Below are positions 6,120-10,602 of a stretch of DNA of 10,602 nucleotides, piece by piece. The notes beneath the pieces were generated by a model. It saw only the letters and a program-made list of their open reading frames with translations, did not search any database and was not told where the DNA came from. Every line of letters begins with the position of its first letter. Within the stretch, counting starts at the first letter, position 1. The position numbers and the translations under genes are program-made. This stretch comes from JANQRV01 sp964533785 (GTDB taxonomy: Bacteria > Bacteroidota > Bacteroidia > Chitinophagales > Saprospiraceae): assembly GCA_964533785.1 (NCBI GenBank), contig CAZHNG010000247.1:1-10602 (forward strand), read 5' to 3'.

Positions 6120-7253
6120 CTACCGTTGGTCAGGAGTTTGACGGTCGCCGACGGTTGATCGCGATTGTCGATTGAGCGGGCATGGCGAGCCGTGGCGCTC
6201 TTTGGCGCTGGTCTGGACTGGTGTGGGTTCGGCGTTGTGGATTTTCAGCGCGAAGCGGCGCAATCGGGCGAGGTTTTCGGGTCCGTTGTCTTTCCGGGCG
6301 CGGGATTGGTCCTCGTCCATGACGACGTCCCTGAAACGGTCGGGGAGGACCCGATGCAGGCGGTTCTCGACATGCCAGTGGGCGCGGACGACTTCGAGGA
6401 AGCGCGCGGCCGAGAGCGGTTTGGAGAGGATGTAGTAGCGGCAAGCGGTGGTCGTCTTGCCGTCGATCTCGCGCGTGGCCTCGATCTTGCCCACGGCGGC
6501 CAGCCCGGGAAAGCCGTGCCGCTCGGCGAGCCAGGCCACGTCGTGGAGGACTGTCGCTCGGCGGGTTTCGATGCGGCCGTGATCGCCGTCGACGGTCTGC
6601 GCCACATCGTCGGGCGCGGTTTCCGGGTCGTCGAGCAGCAGTTGGATGTCCTCGAAAAGCGTCTTCTGGTTGCCTTTGACGGCCAGCACGTAGTCGCCAC
6701 CACGGTCGAGGATCGCTTCCGCGGTCGCCTTCTGGCAGTGCATCGCGTCGGCTGTCACGATGCAGCCGTCCAGGGTCAGGAGCGCCAAGAGCTCGGGCAA
6801 AGCGCTGATTTCGTTCGATTTACCATCGACCTTGCGCTGCCCGAGCGCCAGCCGCGTGTCGCAGGCGAAGGCGCTTATGAGATGTAGCGGCCCCTGGCCC
6901 GATTGTCGATCGGAGGACCGCCGCGCGGTCTTGCCGTCGACCGCCACCACCCCCTCGATCCGTTCGGCCAATGCCGCGACGTAGCGCGCGAAGCACGTCT
7001 CGAACACCGCCGGATCGAGCAGCCGAAACACCCGCGAGAAGGTGTCGTGGCTCGGAATGCAGCCCGGCAGCCGCAAAAACCGGCGCAACAGCGCCTCCTT
7101 CGAACGGCCGAACAGCGCCATGTCGACGCAAGTCTCGGCCCCGCTGACCATCGCCAAAAGCGCCACCATCACGATCTCGTCCAGCTCATGCCGCTGCGCA
7201 TTGCCTCGCCGCGGGTCTACGAGATCCGCGAAACAAGCCCGAAAACCCTGCAT
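6120..7253 (-). CDS. ISAs1-family DDE transposase with abnormal C-terminus
   Basis: The 377-residue protein has the ISAs1 layout. An N-terminal associated domain (1-85) runs FADLVDPRRGNAQRHELDEI...SHDTFSRVFRLLDP. The DDE domain has GVVAVDGKTARRS (Asp106), IVTADAMHCQK (Asp169), DYVLAVKGNQKTLFEDI (187-203), DGDHGRIETRRATV (222-235) and AHWHVENRLHRVL (Glu296). Two oddities mark this copy. Five residues, PDRFR (304-308, bases 6330-6344), sit between HRVL and DVVMDEDQSRAR, where relatives run straight on. After RRFALK (about residue 337, base 6242) the usual C-terminal SxRxKxKRAGWDDxFL block is missing and unrelated sequence follows to the stop. The copy is therefore probably inactive. The start has GGAGG just upstream. 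Clear terminal inverted repeats were not found. Confidence 0.85.
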   Translation of the reverse strand: MQGFRACFADLVDPRRGNAQRHELDEIVMVALLAMVSGAETCVDMALFGRSKEALLRRFLRLPGCIPSHDTFSRVFRLLDPAVFETCFARYVAALAERIEGVVAVDGKTARRSSDRQSGQGPLHLISAFACDTRLALGQRKVDGKSNEISALPELLALLTLDGCIVTADAMHCQKATAEAILDRGGDYVLAVKGNQKTLFEDIQLLLDDPETAPDDVAQTVDGDHGRIETRRATVLHDVAWLAERHGFPGLAAVGKIEATREIDGKTTTACRYYILSKPLSAARFLEVVRAHWHVENRLHRVLPDRFRDVVMDEDQSRARKDNGPENLARLRRFALKIHNAEPTPVQTSAKERHGSPCPLNRQSRSTVGDRQTPDQR

Positions 7254-7325
7254 GCCGCCCTCCGAAACGATTCAGACGGCGATAGTCGAGCATAATTCAA
7301 CACAAAAGGATTCTACAATTTTCTT
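7254..7325. other. Junction between the ISAs1 element and the helicase gene
   Basis: This is a short AT-richer stretch. On the minus strand it should hold the ISAs1 transposase promoter; TTGTAG, 17 bases, TTATGC is a possible but weak pair, and GGAGG precedes the ATG. The element's right end must lie about here, because helicase homology begins almost at once, near 7335. No repeat matching the left side (6098-6240) was found, so the element boundary and any target-site duplication are undefined. Confidence 0.4.
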
Positions 7326-9491
7326 GTGCGATTCCCCTGGCGGCAGCGCCAAGCTGCCTTGACAGGCGAGGATGCCACCCTGGTGCTGGCGGGCGCCGGC
7401 TCGGGCAAGACCAGTGTGCTGATGGCGCGGACCGGCTTCATCCTGGAGAGCGGGCTCGCCAACGAGGGCGAGATCCTGCTCCTCGCCTTCGCCAAGAAGG
7501 CCCAGCAGGAGATGGCCGAGCGCATCGAGGCGCGGCTCGGCCGAAAGATCGCAGTCTCCACCTTCCATGGTCTAGGGCTCGCCATTATCGGTGAGGCCGA
7601 GGGGCGGCGGCCGGGCCTCAGCAAGCTCGCCGAGGACACCCGGCTCTTCCGTCAGACGATCGCCCGTTTCATCGACCAAGCCGCGGCCGACCCGACCTAC
7701 CGATCTAGGCTCGTGAACTTTCTCGCCACGCTGCTGGTCGTGCCGAAGCTGCCAGAGGCATTCGAAAGCCGCGATGCCTATCTGCATTATGTGCGCAGTG
7801 TCGAGCCTCGCTCGCTCAACAACGAGCAGGTCAAGAGCTTCGGCGAGCTGGCGATCGCCAACTTCCTGGCGCTCAACGGCGTACCTTACGCCTACGAGAA
7901 GCCCTATCCGGTCGACACGGCCGACGCACGCCGGCGCCGCTACCATCCCGACTTCACCCTGACCCGCAACGATATCTACCTCGAGCATCTCGGGCTCGAT
8001 CGGCAGGGCAATACGGCGCCCTGGATCGATCGCGAGACCTATCTCGCGGGTATCCAATGGGAGCGGGCACTGCACGAGCAGCACGGCACCAGGCTCGTCG
8101 AGACCTTCCACTGGCAACATGTCGAGGGCAGGCTCGACGACGTCTTGCACCAGGCGCTCGTGGAGCACGGCGTCGCCATGGCGCCTGTCGACGACCAGGG
8201 GTTGCTCGACGAGCTGCGCGAGGCCGGCCGGGTCGGCCCCTTCGCCGAGCTGGTCAGCGTCTTCCTGAAGCTGCACAAAGCGTCCGGCCTCTCCTTCGAG
8301 CAGCTCGAAGCACGTGCCAGCCAGATCGGTGATGGCGGTCGGACCGCTGCCTTTCTCGCACTTTATCGGCCGATCCGCGAGCGCTACGACTGGGCGCTGG
8401 CCGAGGCGGGCGAGATCGACTTCGACGACATGATCCATCGAGCAACCGATCATGCGCGCGCGGGTCGCTGGCGCTCCCCCTACCGCTTCGTTCTGGTCGA
8501 CGAGTTCCAGGACATCAGCCAGGACCGTGCCGAGCTCCTCCAGGCCCTGCAGAAGCAGCGGTCGGAAACGCGGCTCTTTGCGGTGGGCGACGACTGGCAG
8601 TCGATCTACCGCTTTGCCGGTGCCGATATCGGCTTGATCAATCACTTCCGAGAGCATTTCGGGGTGACGGCGACGGTCGAGCTCGATCAAACCTCTCGCA
8701 TGCCCGACCGGCTCACGGACCTCGCCGCGGCCTTCGTTCAGCGCAACCCGATGCAGACGCGACGACAGATCTGCGCGGTCAGCCATGCGGCCGAGCCCGT
8801 CATCCACCTCCACTGGCACCCCGCGGCGACGGCTCTGGATGCCGGCACTAAAGGAGGTCGCCGCCATGGGAGGATCGACGAGGGTGACGGCCTGGCTGCC
8901 GTGCTCGCTGCGATCGCTGCCGACGCGACCGGTCGTCAAGAGGTGCTCGTCCTCGGGCGATACACTTTCCAGAAGCCTAAAGACCTCAACAGGTTGCAGC
9001 GAGCCTACCCAAACCTCCAGTTGGAGTTCTCGACCGTGCATGCGGCCAAAGGGCCCGAGGCCGATGTCGTCGTCGTCCTCGATGTCTCGGTCGGCCGCTA
9101 CGGCTTTCCGAGCGGTGTCACCGACGATCCGCTGCTGTCGCTCGTCCTCGCCGACGCCGATCCGTTCACGCACGCCGAGGAGCGTCGGTTGTTCTACGTC
9201 GCGCTCACTCGCGCCAAGCGCAGCGTCCATTTGATGGTACCGAAATCAGGACCATCGCCGTTCGCCAGGGAGATTGCCGAGGCAGGCCCGGCAGTTCGCC
9301 AGCACGGTGAGCCCACGCACGCAACCGAGCGCTGTCCCGAGTGCGGCGGTGCTATGGTTCTCCGCAAGGGCAAGTCGGCCTTTCTGGGTTGCACCAGCTT
9401 TCCGCTGTGTCGTGGCACCCGTCGAGCACCCAAATGGAATGAACGCATTGACCAACAGGGGTCTCGCGGCCCAGCACATCCGCGCAACTGA
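7326..9491 (+). CDS. UvrD/HelD-like superfamily 1 helicase with C-terminal zinc finger, N-terminally truncated
   Basis: This is an ATP-dependent 3'-5' DNA helicase of the UvrD/helicase IV type. All motor motifs are present: LVLAGAGSGKTS (Walker A, 19-30), LLLAFAKKAQQEM (51-63), VLVDEFQDIS (389-398, Walker B), FAVGDDWQSIYRFAGAD (418-434), LDQTSRMP (453-460), FSTVHAAKGPEADVVVVLD (568-586) and EERRLFYVALTRAKRSVHL (618-636). Between motifs Ib and II is VPYAYEKPYP...YHPDF...IYLEHLG (186-223), which resembles a PD-(D/E)xK-like insertion. The C-terminus has CPEC...C...C (670-695), a topoisomerase-type zinc finger. Relatives carry 150-200 more residues before the Walker A. Here only about 20 precede it, and the GTG start (7326) has no well-placed ribosome site; the frame is open back to 7296 only. 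The lost 5' part is not on the other side of the ISAs1 element. It is probably a beheaded gene, though the remaining 721 codons are intact. Confidence 0.85.
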   Translation: MRFPWRQRQAALTGEDATLVLAGAGSGKTSVLMARTGFILESGLANEGEILLLAFAKKAQQEMAERIEARLGRKIAVSTFHGLGLAIIGEAEGRRPGLSKLAEDTRLFRQTIARFIDQAAADPTYRSRLVNFLATLLVVPKLPEAFESRDAYLHYVRSVEPRSLNNEQVKSFGELAIANFLALNGVPYAYEKPYPVDTADARRRRYHPDFTLTRNDIYLEHLGLDRQGNTAPWIDRETYLAGIQWERALHEQHGTRLVETFHWQHVEGRLDDVLHQALVEHGVAMAPVDDQGLLDELREAGRVGPFAELVSVFLKLHKASGLSFEQLEARASQIGDGGRTAAFLALYRPIRERYDWALAEAGEIDFDDMIHRATDHARAGRWRSPYRFVLVDEFQDISQDRAELLQALQKQRSETRLFAVGDDWQSIYRFAGADIGLINHFREHFGVTATVELDQTSRMPDRLTDLAAAFVQRNPMQTRRQICAVSHAAEPVIHLHWHPAATALDAGTKGGRRHGRIDEGDGLAAVLAAIAADATGRQEVLVLGRYTFQKPKDLNRLQRAYPNLQLEFSTVHAAKGPEADVVVVLDVSVGRYGFPSGVTDDPLLSLVLADADPFTHAEERRLFYVALTRAKRSVHLMVPKSGPSPFAREIAEAGPAVRQHGEPTHATERCPECGGAMVLRKGKSAFLGCTSFPLCRGTRRAPKWNERIDQQGSRGPAHPRN

Positions 9492-9513
9492 CGACTTCAG
9501 GCTTTGCCCTTGA

Positions 9514-9678
9514 ACGCTTCGAACCCGCCGCCAGTCGGTCGCGGTCGGTCCTGCCACCATCCTCGGATCGAGCTATGTGTATATCGAGACCATGCGCGAG
9601 CTGGATGCCGCCACTGCCGAGGCCTGGACTCCGGCCGCAGTGGACGCCGTACAGGCCGGCATGGAGGTCGCCTCGTGA
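9514..9678 (+). pseudogene. Possible 3' fragment of a phage structural gene
   Basis: The open frame reads VAVGPATILGSSYVYIETMRELDAATAEAWTPAAVDAVQAGMEVAS and ends at TGA 9676-9678. It overlaps the next small gene by GTGA and contains that gene's GGAGG ribosome site (9663-9667), a coupling typical of dense phage gene clusters. An in-frame TGA at 9511 closes it upstream with no good start; the first ATG (9592) would leave 28 codons. A neighbouring frame just upstream (GFALERFEPAA, near 9500) may be the same gene after a frameshift. I recognise the style, not a named family. Confidence 0.35.
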
Positions 9679-9848
9679 GCCAAGCCCGGGTCAGCACTAC
9701 CGCCCTCGAGGTGCTGGTTGAGGCGAACGCGAGTGCCCGCATCAGCAGCCTGGTGCTCGAAGTGGTGCATAGCGTGGCGGAGGGAGCACCACCGCCACCT
9801 CCTCCACCAACAGGGCGCCGGCGAGCGGTTGTGATCGTCATGGGCTGA
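9675..9848 (+). CDS. Small phage-like protein with two ARVS-type repeats
   Basis: The 57-residue product starts at GTG 9675, with GGAGG 7 bases upstream and a 4-base overlap with the preceding frame. It contains two tandem units, ARVSTTALEVLVEAN and ARISSLVLEVVHSVA, then a run of seven prolines and a basic end (TGRRRAVVIVMG). Short repeats of the ARVSxxALEVL kind occur, as I recall, in small structural genes next to phage tail or capsid genes. No other phage gene is intact here, so this is probably a prophage remnant. Function is unknown. Confidence 0.45.
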   Translation: MSQARVSTTALEVLVEANASARISSLVLEVVHSVAEGAPPPPPPPTGRRRAVVIVMG

Positions 9849-9972
9849 GCCTGATGGCAAACGTCTGGACGCCGTCCTACCGATGGCGCCATTCCCATGG
9901 CGGGATGAACGTGTCGCACCACATCACCGGGGGGGGCGTTCCGTCCAAGCACATGCTATCGGCTTGGCCCGC
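9849..9972. other. Intergenic stretch with an 8-G homopolymer
   Basis: No gene is called. A frame from ATG 9854 (MANVWTPSYRWRHSHGGMNV...) runs rightward but collides with the oppositely oriented CobW-type gene; it may be the start of another phage-like gene cut by rearrangement. A run of eight G lies at 9929-9936. Confidence 0.3.
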
Positions 9973-10602
9973 TCAGCCCGGCGCACCGGTCAGCGCCTCG
10001 AACAGCGTGGTGATCGATGCCTCGGCGACACCCCGGACGATGAACACCAGCCGCGTGTCTTCATCGGCCGAGGGCCAGGCGTCGAGGAACACCGGCTCGT
10101 GAAGGATATGCTGCACCGCATGCAGGACCAGGGGATAGGCCGGCTGCTCGGCGACCTTCACCAGTCCCTTGACCCTTAGCAGCCCGGGGCCGGCGCTGGC
10201 GATCAAGAGCTCGAGAAAAGCGCTGAAGGCAGCGGCCGGGATCGGCTCCGACCGACGCAGGCAAAAGGCGCGAATGTCGTCGCCGTGCCGGTTCGGATCG
10301 TGCCCGTGATGCCCATGGCTATCCCCGTGGCCATGCTGCTGGCCATGCTCATGGCCATGGTGATGATGCTCGTCCAGCGCCGCCGCGCCGAGCCAGGCCT
10401 CGATCTCGGCCGAGCCGTGCCGCTCGCGCCAGGGGCCGAGCCCGAACAGCCGGTCCGGCGCCACCGCACCATGCGCGCACGGCACGATCGCGGCCATGGG
10501 ATTGAGCGCACGTAGGCGGTCGACCAGGGCCGCCGGCACCCCATTTCCGGCGAAATCGCCGCCCGCGAGATCCGTCTTGGTGACCAGGAGCCGATCCGCC
10601 AT
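9973..10602 (-). CDS. CobW/COG0523 metallochaperone GTPase, C-terminal part (runs off right edge)
   Basis: The visible 209 residues begin inside the GTPase domain with ADRLLVTKTDL, where TKTD (8-11) is the guanine-specificity motif. The Walker A and metal-binding CxCC motif lie outside the window, so the ATG at the edge is internal and not a start. After ALNPMAAIVPC comes a histidine-rich loop (79-106, bases 10285-10368) with 13 His in 28 residues. The CobW C-terminal domain follows: IRAFCLRRSEPIPAAAFSAFL, LLRVKGLVKV, YPLVLHAVQHILHEP and TRLVFIVRGV. Family members insert or deliver metals (zinc, or cobalt in cobalamin synthesis). The His loop suggests zinc or nickel handling, but the substrate cannot be told from this part. 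No link to its neighbours is evident; the phage-like debris lies immediately downstream. Confidence 0.9.
   Translation of the reverse strand: MADRLLVTKTDLAGGDFAGNGVPAALVDRLRALNPMAAIVPCAHGAVAPDRLFGLGPWRERHGSAEIEAWLGAAALDEHHHHGHEHGQQHGHGDSHGHHGHDPNRHGDDIRAFCLRRSEPIPAAAFSAFLELLIASAGPGLLRVKGLVKVAEQPAYPLVLHAVQHILHEPVFLDAWPSADEDTRLVFIVRGVAEASITTLFEALTGAPG

Noticed and set aside
7572..9230. A 552-codon open frame on the minus strand, antisense to the helicase
   Set aside because: It lies wholly opposite a gene with all seven helicase motifs, has no recognisable domain, and is what high GC content produces on the opposite strand.
9854..10102. Plus-strand 82-codon frame starting MANVWTPSYRW
   Set aside because: Most of it overlaps the clearly coding CobW-type gene on the other strand; only the first 40 or so codons could be a relic, so it is mentioned but not called.

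Overview
The window comes from a GC-rich bacterial chromosome or large replicon. The partial Xsc, the CobW-type GTPase, the DUF6502/DUF5666 pair and the mix of insertion sequences fit a proteobacterium, most likely an alphaproteobacterium. That placement is inference from protein style and base composition; no rRNA or marker gene is present.

Layout, left to right. (1) 1-499, minus: the first 166 codons of xsc (sulfoacetaldehyde acetyltransferase, taurine and sulfonate breakdown), running off the left edge. (2) 500-~2190: an IS110-family element placed head-to-head with xsc. Its transposase reading frame (797-1873) carries an in-frame TAG and about 36 extra bases that form a strong hairpin. 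The leader has hairpins that could belong to an IS110 bridge RNA. The right flank has a 12-bp direct repeat that may be a leftover IS21-type end. (3) 2197-4070, minus: a two-gene operon with a 4-base ATGA overlap. A DUF6502-like protein with winged-helix-like stretches comes first, then a DUF5666-like lipoprotein. (4) 4226-5815, plus: divergent from that operon, a fasciclin (FAS1)-RTX fusion protein with two copies of a 150-residue unit, probably exported by a type I secretion system that is not in the window. (5) 5816-7325: nested mobile debris, namely a frameshifted IS66-like transposase fragment that stops abruptly at 6097 and an ISAs1-family transposase on the minus strand with an abnormal C-terminus. 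(6) 7326-9491, plus: a UvrD/HelD-type superfamily 1 helicase with a C-terminal zinc finger, apparently beheaded at the insertion-sequence side. (7) 9492-9972: short fragments that look like the tail end of a phage structural module. (8) 9973-10602, minus: the C-terminal part of a CobW/COG0523 metallochaperone GTPase with a histidine-rich loop, running off the right edge.

The intact, selected-looking unit in the middle is the DUF6502-DUF5666 operon facing the FAS1-RTX gene across a 155-bp shared control region. Its two flanks are scarred by at least three insertion-sequence families, and by a fourth if the 12-bp repeats are an IS21 end. No rRNA, tRNA or CRISPR array was seen.
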